The translations under genes were made by a program, and so were the position numbers. Shown piece after piece: positions 44,956 to 53,161 of a stretch of DNA of 64,000 nucleotides. Under the pieces are notes generated by a model. That model saw only the letters and a program-made list of their open reading frames with translations. It did no database searches and had not been told where the DNA came from. How positions within the stretch are numbered: the stretch's first letter is position 1; the number at the start of each line of letters is the position of its first letter. This DNA comes from Cellulomonas sp. ES6 (GTDB lineage: Bacteria > Actinomycetota > Actinomycetes > Actinomycetales > Cellulomonadaceae): contig NZ_CP125655.1 of NCBI RefSeq assembly GCF_030053835.1, positions 558,001-622,000 of the forward strand, read 5' to 3'.

Positions 44956-45585
44956 ATGGCTGACTACACCCTTCCGGACCTGCCCTACGACTACGCGGCG
45001 CTGGAGCCGCACATCTCCGGCCGCATCATGGAGCTGCACCACGACAAGCACCACGCGACGTACGTGGCCGGCGCCAACACCGCGCTGGAGAAGCTCGCGG
45101 CAGCCCGGGAGTCCGGCGACTTCGGCGCGATCGCGGGCCTCGAGAAGGCCCTGGCGTTCAACCTGGGCGGCCACGTGAACCACTCGGTGTTCTGGCAGAA
45201 CCTCTCCCCCGAGGGCGGCGACAAGCCGGTCGGCGAGCTCGCCGCGGCGATCGACGAGTTCTTCGGCTCGTTCGACAAGTTCCAGGCGCACTTCACCAAC
45301 AACGCCACGACCATCATGGGCTCCGGCTGGTCGATCCTCGCGTGGGACTCCATCGGGCAGAAGCTCGTCATCGTGCAGCTCTACGACCAGCAGGGCAACA
45401 TCCCGCTGGGCCTCGTGCCGATCGTCGTGCTCGACATGTGGGAGCACGCGTTCTACCTCGACTACGTCAACGTCAAGGCGGACTACGTCAAGGCCTGGTG
45501 GAACATCGTCAGCTGGGCGGACGCCGGCGAGCGCTTCACGCGCGCGCGCACGCAGACCTCGGGTCTCATCGTCCCGGCGCTCTGA
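44956..45585 (+). CDS. sodA: Superoxide dismutase (Mn/Fe family)
   Basis: Iron/manganese superoxide dismutase of 209 residues, converting superoxide to oxygen and hydrogen peroxide. Metal ligands are His28 (ELHHDKHH), His76 (NHSVFW), Asp160 and His164 (DMWEHAF). Residue 145, in [10 protein letters not shown], is Gln; mycobacterial Fe-type enzymes have His there, so Mn use is more likely, though metal preference is often loose. No signal peptide is seen. The gene has its own promoter region and terminator and stands next to the respiratory chain, a sensible place for a superoxide scavenger. An AGGAAGAGG site precedes the ATG. Confidence 0.95.
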   Translation: MADYTLPDLPYDYAALEPHISGRIMELHHDKHHATYVAGANTALEKLAAARESGDFGAIAGLEKALAFNLGGHVNHSVFWQNLSPEGGDKPVGELAAAIDEFFGSFDKFQAHFTNNATTIMGSGWSILAWDSIGQKLVIVQLYDQQGNIPLGLVPIVVLDMWEHAFYLDYVNVKADYVKAWWNIVSWADAGERFTRARTQTSGLIVPAL

Positions 45586-45601
45586 CACCGCGCCCGCTCG
45601 G

Positions 45602-45641
45602 CCCGAGGGCCGGTCACCCCGCAGGGTGGCCGGCCCTCGGC
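45602..45641 (+). terminator. sodA terminator
   Basis: CCCGAGGGCCGGTCACCC and GGGTGGCCGGCCCTCGG form a long stem with CGCA loop, 17 bp after the stop. Confidence 0.75.
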
Positions 45642-45744
45642 GCGTCCGCAGCGTGAGACGCCTGCCACCAGGACATCACGGGACGAAGGCGGACGACTCG
45701 CCGGGCTCCAGCGCCGCTACCCGGGCGTGTCGCGCGACCTCGCG

Positions 45745-45774
45745 TTGACCCCGGTCCCGCGCCCGGACCAGCAT
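45745..45774 (+). promoter_or_regulatory. Candidate promoter of the peptide/exporter operon
   Basis: TTGACC (45745-45750) and CAGCAT (45769-45774) are separated by 18 nt. The 10-bp palindrome GGACCGGTCC (45779-45788) just downstream could be an operator. The leader would be about 70 nt. Confidence 0.4.
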
Positions 45775-45852
45775 CGACGGACCGGTCCACGGGGACCGCC
45801 CGGTGTATCAGCCGCACCGATGCCGGCCTGCTTCACGACGAAGGAGCACGCC

Positions 45853-46158
45853 ATGAGCACCACCCTCGCCCGCCGCCGCACGACCGCCCGGCTCGCCGCC
45901 CTCGCGCTCGCCCTCGGGGCGTTCGGCGTCGTCGACGCCGCAGCCGGCGCCCCGGACGCGTCGGCCGCCGGCTGCAGCTACAGCAACCTGAGCTCGACGA
46001 AGGTGAGGAACGTCAACTGCACCCGCGGCGCGTACGGGTACAAGAAGTCCGCGACGGCGACGAACGGTGTGCGCCTCGCGAGCTGGGTCTCTGCCGGCAA
46101 CTGGTCGTACAACCCCTACCAGGTCTGCTACCAGTACCCGACGATGGTCTTCGGCTGA
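45853..46158 (+). CDS. Small secreted Cys-containing peptide, candidate bacteriocin or signal
   Basis: A 101-residue precursor with a clear Sec signal peptide: basic start, hydrophobic AALALALGAFGVVDAAAGA, and a probable cleavage after ASA-A near residue 39. The mature ~62-residue peptide is Ser/Asn/Tyr-rich with three Cys (41, 56, 92). Its second half (KKSATATNG, then WVSAGNW) faintly recalls lactococcin-972-type bacteriocins, which are Sec-secreted and sit beside ABC transporters. The resemblance is too weak for a firm call. ATG 45853 has GAAGGAG upstream. The stop overlaps the next start (TGATG), so it leads a coupled five-gene operon. Confidence 0.6.
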   Translation: MSTTLARRRTTARLAALALALGAFGVVDAAAGAPDASAAGCSYSNLSSTKVRNVNCTRGAYGYKKSATATNGVRLASWVSAGNWSYNPYQVCYQYPTMVFG

Positions 46159-46808
46159 TGGGCGAGCGCCCCTCGACCGCAGGCTCGCCGCGGCTCCGTG
46201 CCGCGGCGGGCCTCGCCGCCGGAGTCGTGCTCCTCGCCGCGTGCTCAGGCACCCCCGGAACCGGCCCCAGCTCCGCTCCGGGAGACTTCTCGGGACCGTG
46301 GGCCGAAGAGCTCGCGTACTACGACTCCGTCACCGACTCCGAGTTCGCGCACCGCGCCTTCGCGGACAGCGAGATCTCGGACGCCGAGGTGCAGGAGGGC
46401 ATGCGCCAGGTCCTGGCGTGCTACGACGACCACGGTGCCACCGTCGAGTACGACGCGTACGGGCTCGAGACCGTCGACGTGCTCACCGGGAGCGAGGACC
46501 CGCTGGACGTCATGGGGCTGTGCGCCTTCGCCGACGGCGGGGTCGTGGCGCTGCACGACCAGATCCGCCTGAACCCCGACAACCTCGACGCGTTCACGAT
46601 CCAGGCCGCGTGCATGGTGGAGCACGGCATCGTGGAGCCCGGGTTCACGGCCCGCGACCTGGAGAACACGTACGAGGAGGGTGCGGCGACGCCCTGGGAG
46701 CCGGCGGACCAGGAGACGGCGACCGCCTGCCAGCTCGACCCGCTCGGGCTGGCCTCCGACGCCGGCACGACCGGGTCGACCGGCCCGTCCGGATCGGCGA
46801 CCCCCTGA
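46158..46808 (+). CDS. Lipoprotein of the peptide/exporter operon
   Basis: A 216-residue predicted lipoprotein: signal helix AAAGLAAGVVLLAAC with lipid-bearing Cys29. The mature part has four Cys (88, 122, 152, 191), suggesting two disulfides outside the membrane, and two similar elements, ACYDDHGATVEY and ACMVEHGIVEPG, that look like an internal duplication. Proteins with this CxxxxG pattern occur beside actinobacterial ABC exporters, but I know no assigned function; a substrate-binding, chaperone or immunity role is possible. Its ATG overlaps the peptide stop by one base and its stop overlaps the next ATG in the same way. Confidence 0.7.
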   Translation: MGERPSTAGSPRLRAAAGLAAGVVLLAACSGTPGTGPSSAPGDFSGPWAEELAYYDSVTDSEFAHRAFADSEISDAEVQEGMRQVLACYDDHGATVEYDAYGLETVDVLTGSEDPLDVMGLCAFADGGVVALHDQIRLNPDNLDAFTIQAACMVEHGIVEPGFTARDLENTYEEGAATPWEPADQETATACQLDPLGLASDAGTTGSTGPSGSATP

Positions 46809-47854
46809 TGCGTGCAGGTTCCGCGTCCGTGCTGACGCTGGCCCTGCTCACCGCGTCGGCGGCGGGGCTCGCGGTGGGGACGTGGCTCGCGGCCCCCGGG
46901 ACGCCCGAGGCCCTGGCGGCGGGTGCGCCGATCACGGAGGTCCCGGTGACGACCCGTGAGTTCGCCGACCCGCGCAACCTCGCCCTGCGCGTGTCCCCCG
47001 GGGAGGCGCGCGAGGTCACGGTCCGCGCCGACGGCTACCTCACGCGGTCGACGTGCACGCCGGGCGGCTCGCTCGACAGCGGCACCTCGACGTTCGCCCT
47101 GGACGGCGCCGGCCTGCTGAACCTGCACACGTCGGAGCCGCTGTGGCGGACGCTCGCCACCGGTGACCGCGGCACCGACGTGGCCGCCCTGCACGAGGCG
47201 CTGCGCGGGCTGGGGCACGACGCACCCGACGGCGACCGCGTGACGGCCGGGACGCTCCGGGCGTACCGGGACGCTGCCGTCGCCGCCGGCCTCCCGGCCC
47301 CGGCCTGGGGTCAGCCGGTGGACCACACGCGTGTCGCGTGGCTGCCGGCGCCGTCCGTCGTGGTCAGCCGGTGCGTGGCGGCGACGGGTTCGGACGTCGC
47401 CGCCGGGGACGTGCTGGCCGAGCTCCCGGCGGCGATCTCCGCCGCGGCGCTCGTGAGCCTGCCGGCGGACGCCGTGCCGGGCGAGCGCGCGCTCACGGTG
47501 GACGACCAGCAGGTGCCGGTGGACGCCGAGGGCCGCGTGGCCGACGGGGCCGCGCTCCAGGCGATCGCCGGCTCCCGCAGCTACACGGAGGCGGCCGCAG
47601 CGGCCGAGGCCGGCGCCGACGTCACCCTGACCGTGCCGTGGTCCCTCGTGACGTCGCTCGAGGTCGGGATCGTGCCGCCGGCGTCCGTGCAGGACGCGGA
47701 GTCGGGGACGGCCTGCGTGCGCGACGCCACGGGCACCCCGGTGGCCGTGCGCGTCGTCGGGTCGGAGCTCGGTCAGACGTACGTCACTCCGGCGGACGAG
47801 GCCGTCCTGCCGGCCGCGGTGCGGACGGACCCCGCCCCGGGGTGCCGGGGGTGA
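46808..47854 (+). CDS. Exporter-associated adaptor with peptidoglycan-binding-like domain
   Basis: A 348-residue exported or anchored protein (N-terminal helix VLTLALLTASAAGLAVGTW). Residues ~118-158 (TGDRGTDVAALHEALRGLGHD) match the peptidoglycan-binding-1 fold, flanked by beta-rich segments like those of MacA/HlyD adaptors in actinobacterial ABC exporters (for example DVAAGDVLAELPAA). It probably bridges the ABC permease to the cell wall. The ATG overlaps the lipoprotein stop by one base; the ATPase gene starts 4 bp after its stop. No enzymatic motif is seen. The assignment rests on the domain and the operon context. Confidence 0.72.
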   Translation: MRAGSASVLTLALLTASAAGLAVGTWLAAPGTPEALAAGAPITEVPVTTREFADPRNLALRVSPGEAREVTVRADGYLTRSTCTPGGSLDSGTSTFALDGAGLLNLHTSEPLWRTLATGDRGTDVAALHEALRGLGHDAPDGDRVTAGTLRAYRDAAVAAGLPAPAWGQPVDHTRVAWLPAPSVVVSRCVAATGSDVAAGDVLAELPAAISAAALVSLPADAVPGERALTVDDQQVPVDAEGRVADGAALQAIAGSRSYTEAAAAAEAGADVTLTVPWSLVTSLEVGIVPPASVQDAESGTACVRDATGTPVAVRVVGSELGQTYVTPADEAVLPAAVRTDPAPGCRG

Positions 47855-47858
47855 GGGC

Positions 47859-48515
47859 ATGAAGGTGGTGCTCGACGGGCTGGGCCACCGGTTCCCCGGC
47901 CAGCCGTTCCTCTTCCGCGGGCTGTCCGCGACGCTCCTCCCCGACCGCGTGTACGCCCTGGTCGGGCCGTCCGGGTCGGGCAAGAGCACGTTGCTCTCGC
48001 TGCTCGCCGGGTGGCTCCACCCGTCCGAGGGGACCGTCGACCGGCACGGTGTGGCACGGGTGGGCTGGGTGTTCCAGAACCCCCACGGCGTCGCGCGCCG
48101 CACCGCGCTCGACCACGTGGTGCTGCCGCTGCTCACGCAGGGGCACACGCGGCGCGAGGCCGAGGACCGGGCGCGGACGCTGCTCGCGGGGTTCGGCCTC
48201 GAGGAGGTCGCGGACCGGGAGTTCGCCGCCCTCTCGGGCGGTGAGGCGCAGCGGCTCGTGCTCGCCCGCGGCATCGCCGCCCGGCCCGAGCTGTTCCTCG
48301 TCGACGAGCCGACCGCCCAGCTCGACGCGCGGACCGCGGCGCAGGTCAGCAGCACCCTCGGCGGCCTCGCCCGGGAGGGGACCGTCGTGGTGGTCGCGAC
48401 GCACGACGCCCAGACCCGCGCGGCGTGCACCGACACCCTCGACCTCGCGGCCTGTGCCGACCTCACCACCCACGCCGTCCGCGGGGTCGACCCGGTCCGC
48501 GGGGTCGGCGCGTGA
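47859..48515 (+). CDS. ABC exporter ATP-binding protein (MacB/LolD-like)
   Basis: ATPase of 218 residues for a MacB/LolD-type ABC transporter. Walker A GPSGSGKST (36-44), Q-loop Gln73 (WVFQNP), signature LSGGE (125-129), Walker B LFLVDE with catalytic Glu150, and switch His182 are all present, so it should be active. Its closeness to LolD/MacB suggests mechanotransmission-type export of peptides or lipoproteins rather than import. The stop overlaps the start of the permease (GTGA). Context with a secreted peptide points to peptide export, immunity or efflux; which one cannot be decided here. Confidence 0.9.
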   Translation: MKVVLDGLGHRFPGQPFLFRGLSATLLPDRVYALVGPSGSGKSTLLSLLAGWLHPSEGTVDRHGVARVGWVFQNPHGVARRTALDHVVLPLLTQGHTRREAEDRARTLLAGFGLEEVADREFAALSGGEAQRLVLARGIAARPELFLVDEPTAQLDARTAAQVSSTLGGLAREGTVVVVATHDAQTRAACTDTLDLAACADLTTHAVRGVDPVRGVGA

Positions 48516-49579
48516 GGTGGGTCGTCGGCGAGGCGTGGCGCGACGTGCGGTCGGGCACCGCGCACGCGCTCCGCTCCACGCTGGCGCTCGCGCTGCTGGT
48601 CGGCTCCGCCGCGGTGGTCGACGTCGCCGGGGTGGAGGCCCTGCTCGTCCGCGGCGCCGAGTTCCGCGACGCCGGGGCGTCCGTGCTGACCGTCGAGGCA
48701 CCCGGGGCGATCGACGGCGGCACCTGCGACGCCCTCGCCCGGCTTCCCGGGGTGCGTGCCGCCGGGGCCCTGCGCCAGGCCGCCGAGCCCCTCGCGCCCG
48801 CGACCCTCCCGCGCGGGCCCGTCGCCGCGTACCTCGTCTCCCCCGGCGCTCCCGCACTGCTCCGCGCCGACGACTCCGGGTCCGCCGGCGTGCTGCTCGC
48901 GTCCGACGCCGCCGCCGCACTGGGCGTCGGGACCGGCGACCGGCTCGTCCTCGACGGCACGCCCACGACGGTGCGCGGCACCTACGTCTGGCCGGACGAC
49001 GGCCGACGCCCCGGGTACGCGTACGCCGCCCTGCTGCCGGCGACCCGGGCCGACCCGTACGACGCGTGCTGGGTCGACGCGTACCCCGCGCCCGCGGGCC
49101 TGGCAGCCCTCGCCCGGCTCGCCGTGCTCCCCGCCGGCGACGAGCAGGCCGCGCCGGTGGTCGTCTCGCAGCTCAACACCACGCTGGGCACGACGTTCGA
49201 CGGGGTCCAGGCGCACGCCGGCAGGGCCACCCGGCACGCGGTGTGGCTGTCCGTCGCCGGCGGGGCGCTGCTGGGGTTCGCGGGAGTCCGGGCCCGTCGG
49301 CTCGAGCTCGCGGCGGCACGGCACGTCGGTGTCACCGCACCCGCCCAGCACCTCCTGCTGCTGCTGGAGGGCCTCGCGTCCGTGCTCCCGGCCGGGGTCC
49401 TGGTGGCCGCGGCGGTCGCGGTGCAGGTCGTCACCGGCACCGGCGAGGACCCCGCGGCGCTCGTCCGCACCGCCGTCCACGTCGCCGCTCCCGGCCTCGC
49501 CGCCGCGCTGCTCGGCGCGCAGGTCGCCGCGGCGCTCACACGGGAGTCGCACCTGTTCCGGTACTTCCGCACCCGGTGA
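48512..49579 (+). CDS. ABC exporter permease (MacB/FtsX-like)
   Basis: A 355-residue membrane protein with one N-terminal helix (about 19-40), a large extracytoplasmic domain (about 40-245) and three C-terminal helices (AVWLSVAGGALLGFAGV, LLLLLEGLASVLPAGVLVAAA and the last near LAAALLGAQVAAAL). This 1+3 topology is that of FtsX/MacB permeases. The periplasmic domain has Cys residues in GGTCDALARLPGV and DACWVD that could pair. GTG 48512 overlaps the ATPase stop. Sequence identity with characterised permeases is not obvious by eye, so the assignment is from topology and operon. A strong terminator follows. Confidence 0.8.
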   Translation: MRWVVGEAWRDVRSGTAHALRSTLALALLVGSAAVVDVAGVEALLVRGAEFRDAGASVLTVEAPGAIDGGTCDALARLPGVRAAGALRQAAEPLAPATLPRGPVAAYLVSPGAPALLRADDSGSAGVLLASDAAAALGVGTGDRLVLDGTPTTVRGTYVWPDDGRRPGYAYAALLPATRADPYDACWVDAYPAPAGLAALARLAVLPAGDEQAAPVVVSQLNTTLGTTFDGVQAHAGRATRHAVWLSVAGGALLGFAGVRARRLELAAARHVGVTAPAQHLLLLLEGLASVLPAGVLVAAAVAVQVVTGTGEDPAALVRTAVHVAAPGLAAALLGAQVAAALTRESHLFRYFRTR

Positions 49580-49673
49580 CGCGTCGGTCTCCGCCGTGGC
49601 AGCGCGCAGCGGGACCTGCGGACCGCACCGCCGGCAGCGCGGCTCCCGGCGGGGCACCGCGGCGCCACGCGCG

Positions 49674-49713
49674 CCACGGGCCGGGCTCCCCGCGTGGGGT
49701 GCCCGGCCCGTGG
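49674..49713. terminator. Bidirectional terminator between the exporter operon and ctaF
   Basis: CCACGGGCCGGG and CCCGGCCCGTGG enclose CTCCCCGCGTGGGGTG, itself able to form an inner stem. It separates two converging operons. Confidence 0.75.
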
Positions 49714-49733
49714 TCCGTGCGGTGCGCGAGCGC

Positions 49734-50201
49734 TCAGTGCGCGTGCTGGCCGCGGGAGAACTCGAAGATCCACCCGACGAGGCCGATGACCCCGAGGGCC
49801 GCGCCGACGTACAGCAGCCACCAGCCGACGGCCATCCCGAGGAACGCCACCGCGCCGGCCGCCGCCACCGTGATCGGCCACCAGCTCCACGGGCTGAACA
49901 CGCCCTGGTCGCCGGCGCCCTCCGCGACGAGCGCCTCCGGGTCGTCCTCGGGGCGGGCGTCGATGCGGCGGGACACCAGCAGCAGGTAGCCGCCGATCAT
50001 GCCGACGAGGCCCCCGACCAGCGGGATGCCGACGGTGCCGACGGGCTCGCCGTCGCTCCACCACGCGTAGATCAGGCCGATCGGGATGAAGAACAGGACG
50101 CCGCCCAGGAACAGGTACGGCTCGACCTTCATCGCGTGCCGGGGGCGCTCACCGCTGCCCGTCGGGGACGGCCGGGCACCCGGCTCGTGCAGGCTGCTCA
50201 T
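49734..50201 (-). CDS. ctaF: Cytochrome c oxidase subunit IV
   Basis: Small actinobacterial subunit IV of the aa3 oxidase, 155 residues from ATG 50201, with four hydrophobic segments ([58 protein letters not shown] and [18 protein letters not shown]). The start at 50201 overlaps the ctaD stop by four bases and has GGAGG ten bases before it, so coupling with ctaD is likely. The core family begins near [11 protein letters not shown] (ATG 50132), making the first 23 residues an extension. It is the last gene of the ctaC-ctaD-ctaF operon. Confidence 0.92.
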   Translation of the reverse strand: MSSLHEPGARPSPTGSGERPRHAMKVEPYLFLGGVLFFIPIGLIYAWWSDGEPVGTVGIPLVGGLVGMIGGYLLLVSRRIDARPEDDPEALVAEGAGDQGVFSPWSWWPITVAAAGAVAFLGMAVGWWLLYVGAALGVIGLVGWIFEFSRGQHAH

Positions 50202-52012
50202 CGCGTGCGCCCCTCCTCGTCGTCACCCTGCGGCCGGTCGTCCACGATCGTGGCCGTCGACTGCTCCTGCTCGCCGCCGCCGTGCTCGAGGCGGTCACGG
50301 GCCAGGCCCTGCTCGCCGGACCGCTCGGCCTCCCAGTCGAAGAACCCGGGCTCGGGCTCCACGTGGTCCATGGCGGCGACCTCGGGGTGGTGCAGGTCGA
50401 ACGCGGGGCGCTCGGACCGGATGCGGGGCAGCGACGTGAAGTTGTGCCGCGGCGGCGGGCAGGACGTCGCCCACTCGAGCGACTGGCCGTAGCCCCACGG
50501 GTCGTCCACGGTGACCTTCGGCGCGCGGCGCCACGTGATGTAGACGTTCCACAGGAACGGCAGCGTCGAGATCGCGAGGATCATCGAGCCGACGGTCGAC
50601 ACCTGGTTCATCCAGGTGAAGCCGTCCTCCGGCGAGTAGTCGGCGTACCGGCGGGGCATGCCCTCGGCGCCGAGCCAGTGCTGGACGAGGAACGTCATGT
50701 GGAAGCCGATGAACAGCAGCCAGAAGTGGAGCTTGCCGAGCCGCTCGTTGAGCATCCGGCCGGTGAACTTCGGCCACCAGTAGTACATGCCGCCGAACAT
50801 CATGAACACGACGGTGCCGAACACCACGTAGTGGAAGTGCGCCACGACGAAGTACGTGTCGGAGACGTGGAAGTCGAGCGCCGGGCTGGACAGGATGACG
50901 CCGGTCAGGCCGCCGAAGAGGAACGTCGTGAGGAACCCGATGGTCCACAGCATCGGCGTCTCGAACGTGAGCTTGCCGCGCCACATCGTGCCGATCCAGT
51001 TGAAGAACTTCACGCCCGTCGGCACGGCGATGAGCATCGTCATCAGCGCGAAGAACGGCAGCAGCACCGCGCCGGTCACGTACATGTGGTGCGCCCACAC
51101 CGTGACGGACAGGGCGGCGATCGCGATGGTCGCGTACACCAGGCCCTTGTAGCCGAACACGGGCTTGCGGCTGAACACCGGCAGGATCTCGGTCGCGATG
51201 CCGAAGAACGGCAGCGCGATGATGTACACCTCGGGGTGCCCGAAGAACCAGAACAGGTGCTGCCAGAGGATGGCGCCGCCGTTCTCGGGGTTGAACACCT
51301 GCGCGCCGAGCCGGCGGTCGGCGCCGAGTGCGAACAGCGCGGCGGCCAGCGGCGGGAACGCCATCAGCACCAGCAGGCTCGTGATGAGCGTGTTCCAGGT
51401 GAAGATCGGCATCCGGAACATCGTCATGCCGGGCGCGCGCATCGTGACGATCGTGGTGATGAAGTTGACGGCGCCGAGGATCGTGCCGAAACCGGTCAGC
51501 GCGAGGCCGAACACCCACAGGTCCCCGCCGGCTCCCGGTGAGTACACGGAGTTCGACAGCGGCGCGTACGCGAACCACCCGAACGACGCGGCGCCCTGCG
51601 GCGTGAGGAAGCCCGCCGCCGCGATGAGGCCGCCGAACAGGTACAGCCAGTACGAGAACGCGTTGAGCCGCGGGAACGCGACGTCGGGCGCACCGATCTG
51701 CAGCGGCATGATGATGTTGGCGAACGCGGCGAACAGCGGCGTCGCGAACAGCAGCAGCATGATCGTGCCGTGCATGGTGAAGAGCTGGTTGTACTGCTCC
51801 TTGCTCTGCACCACCTGGATGCCCGGCTCGAACAGCTCGGCGCGGATCAGCAGCGCCATGAGGCCGCCGATGGCGAACCACACGAACGCGGTGATCAGGT
51901 ACATGTAGCCGATCGTCTTGTGGTCGGTCGACGTGACCCACTTGACGATCGTGCGGCCCAGGGTCTGGCGGCGGGGCGCGAGCCCCGGCACGACCTCGAC
52001 GGCGGCGGCCAT
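50198..52012 (-). CDS. ctaD: Cytochrome c oxidase subunit I
   Basis: Catalytic subunit I of the aa3 oxidase, 604 residues, 12 predicted helices, binding heme a, heme a3 and CuB and reducing oxygen to water. Heme and copper ligands are visible in [16 protein letters not shown] and [10 protein letters not shown]; the GHPEVY motif marks an A1-type enzyme with both proton channels. A hydrophilic tail of ~60 residues follows the last helix. ATG 52012 overlaps the ctaC stop by one base. Having ctaD inside the ctaC-ctaF operon differs from M. tuberculosis, where ctaD lies elsewhere. Confidence 0.97.
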   Translation of the reverse strand: MAAAVEVVPGLAPRRQTLGRTIVKWVTSTDHKTIGYMYLITAFVWFAIGGLMALLIRAELFEPGIQVVQSKEQYNQLFTMHGTIMLLLFATPLFAAFANIIMPLQIGAPDVAFPRLNAFSYWLYLFGGLIAAAGFLTPQGAASFGWFAYAPLSNSVYSPGAGGDLWVFGLALTGFGTILGAVNFITTIVTMRAPGMTMFRMPIFTWNTLITSLLVLMAFPPLAAALFALGADRRLGAQVFNPENGGAILWQHLFWFFGHPEVYIIALPFFGIATEILPVFSRKPVFGYKGLVYATIAIAALSVTVWAHHMYVTGAVLLPFFALMTMLIAVPTGVKFFNWIGTMWRGKLTFETPMLWTIGFLTTFLFGGLTGVILSSPALDFHVSDTYFVVAHFHYVVFGTVVFMMFGGMYYWWPKFTGRMLNERLGKLHFWLLFIGFHMTFLVQHWLGAEGMPRRYADYSPEDGFTWMNQVSTVGSMILAISTLPFLWNVYITWRRAPKVTVDDPWGYGQSLEWATSCPPPRHNFTSLPRIRSERPAFDLHHPEVAAMDHVEPEPGFFDWEAERSGEQGLARDRLEHGGGEQEQSTATIVDDRPQGDDEEGRTR

Positions 52013-52911
52013 CAGCTCTCTCCCTCGTCGCCCTCGGCGTCGCTGCCACCCTCACCGGTGACGCGGACGTCCTGCAGGCGGTTGTACTCGAGACCCAGCT
52101 GACCGTCCTGGCCGGCGTCCCGCAGGTCCTGGATGTGCGCGTCGTACTCCTCGCGCGACACCACCTTCACGTTGAACAGCATCGACGAGTGCTCCTCGCC
52201 GCAGAGCTCCGCGCACTTGCCGAGGTACTCGCCCTCGACCTGCGGCACGACCTGGAACGTGTTCGTCCGTCCCGGGATCATGTCCTGCTTGTAGAGGAAC
52301 GCCGGCACCCAGAACGAGTGGATGACGTCGCGGGAGTCGAGCACGAACTCGACGCGCTCGCCGACGGGCAGGTACAGCGTCGGCTGGTCCGCGAGGACGC
52401 CGGTGCGGCCGACCTCCTGGGCGTGCTGCCCGGTGTCGTAGACGTCGTCGTCGACGTAGTTGAAGTCCCAGCTCCACTGCTTGCCGATGACCTGGACGGT
52501 CAGGTCGGGCTCCGCGGAGGTGTCCTGGATCTCGGTCATGTCGCGCGCCGTGTAGTAGAACAGCACGCCGACCATGACGATCGGGAGCACGACGTACATG
52601 ATCTCGAGCGGCACGTGGTACCGGAGCTGGACCGGGAGCTGGTCGTCGTCCTTGCGCTTCCGGTACACCGCGACGCACCACAGGATCAGGCCCCAGACGA
52701 GGATGCCGACCAGGAGGGCGGCCACCCAGGAGCCGACCCACAGGTTGGTGATCCGGCCGGTCTGGTTCGTGATCTCGTTGTCGGAGTCGCCGGGCAGCCA
52801 GCCGCGCTGGGCCTCGGGCGAGCATCCGGCGAGCGCGAGCGCGACGACGGTCACGAGTCCCGCGACGGCCAGTCGGGTCCGCCTCGGGCGGCGGGGGGTC
52901 TGCGAGCGCAC
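52012..52911 (-). CDS. ctaC: Cytochrome c oxidase subunit II
   Basis: Subunit II of the aa3 oxidase, 299 residues, with the CuA centre that takes electrons from QcrC. The N-terminus has a lipoprotein-type signal ([17 protein letters not shown]). Two helices then anchor the protein, and a cupredoxin domain follows. CuA ligands are His in DVIHSFWVP and the set in [17 protein letters not shown] 52911 was chosen over ATG 52983 because GGAAGG precedes it and the signal peptide then starts normally. It leads ctaC-ctaD-ctaF. An AGGAC-N4-GTCCT palindrome and a longer dyad lie upstream. Confidence 0.95.
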   Translation of the reverse strand: MRSQTPRRPRRTRLAVAGLVTVVALALAGCSPEAQRGWLPGDSDNEITNQTGRITNLWVGSWVAALLVGILVWGLILWCVAVYRKRKDDDQLPVQLRYHVPLEIMYVVLPIVMVGVLFYYTARDMTEIQDTSAEPDLTVQVIGKQWSWDFNYVDDDVYDTGQHAQEVGRTGVLADQPTLYLPVGERVEFVLDSRDVIHSFWVPAFLYKQDMIPGRTNTFQVVPQVEGEYLGKCAELCGEEHSSMLFNVKVVSREEYDAHIQDLRDAGQDGQLGLEYNRLQDVRVTGEGGSDAEGDEGES

Positions 52912-52985
52912 CGGGGGCCTTCCACTTCGGTCCCCGTCGGCCGCGACGCGTCGGGCCGTGCACCGTCCGACGGGGAAGTCCACCT

Positions 52986-52999
52986 AGGACCTTTGTCCT
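52986..52999. promoter_or_regulatory. AGGAC-CTTT-GTCCT palindrome upstream of ctaC
   Basis: Same GGAC-N4-GTCC architecture as the fadD site, lying just after the likely ctaC transcription start. Confidence 0.35.
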
Positions 53000-53010
53000 C
53001 GATCCCGTGC

Positions 53011-53016
53011 AGCGTA
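53011..53016 (-). promoter_or_regulatory. Candidate ctaC -10 (TACGCT)
   Basis: TACGCT on the minus strand, about 100 bp before GTG 52911; a leadered transcript would include the AGGAC palindrome. No good -35. Confidence 0.4.
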
Positions 53017-53065
53017 GCGCGAGGACAGGCTGCTCGTGGCCTCAGAACCGCGTTTCAGGCGCACG

Positions 53066-53084
53066 AGATGACGCAGTGTCATCT
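53066..53084. promoter_or_regulatory. 19-bp operator-like dyad between ctaC and the cysteine-desulfurase-like gene
   Basis: Perfect AGATGAC-GCAGT-GTCATCT (7-5-7). It lies ~50 bp upstream of the ctaC -10 and ~65 bp upstream of the TACCGT element of the divergent gene, so it could serve both. Confidence 0.5.
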
Positions 53085-53148
53085 GGATCACTCCCCGCGG
53101 CCGCGCCCCCGCGCCCCGGTGGGTGCCGCGTGCGGCTGCCAGGGCGGA

Positions 53149-53154
53149 TACCGT
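53149..53154 (+). promoter_or_regulatory. -10 element (TACCGT) of the cysteine-desulfurase-like gene
   Basis: TACCGT, 7 nt before GTG 53162; leaderless. Confidence 0.6.
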
Positions 53155-53161
53155 GCCGGGA

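Noticed and set aside
44570-44963. Small open frames between qcrB and sodA
   Set aside because: They overlap the qcrB end, the terminator or the sodA start and have no similarity or ribosome site.
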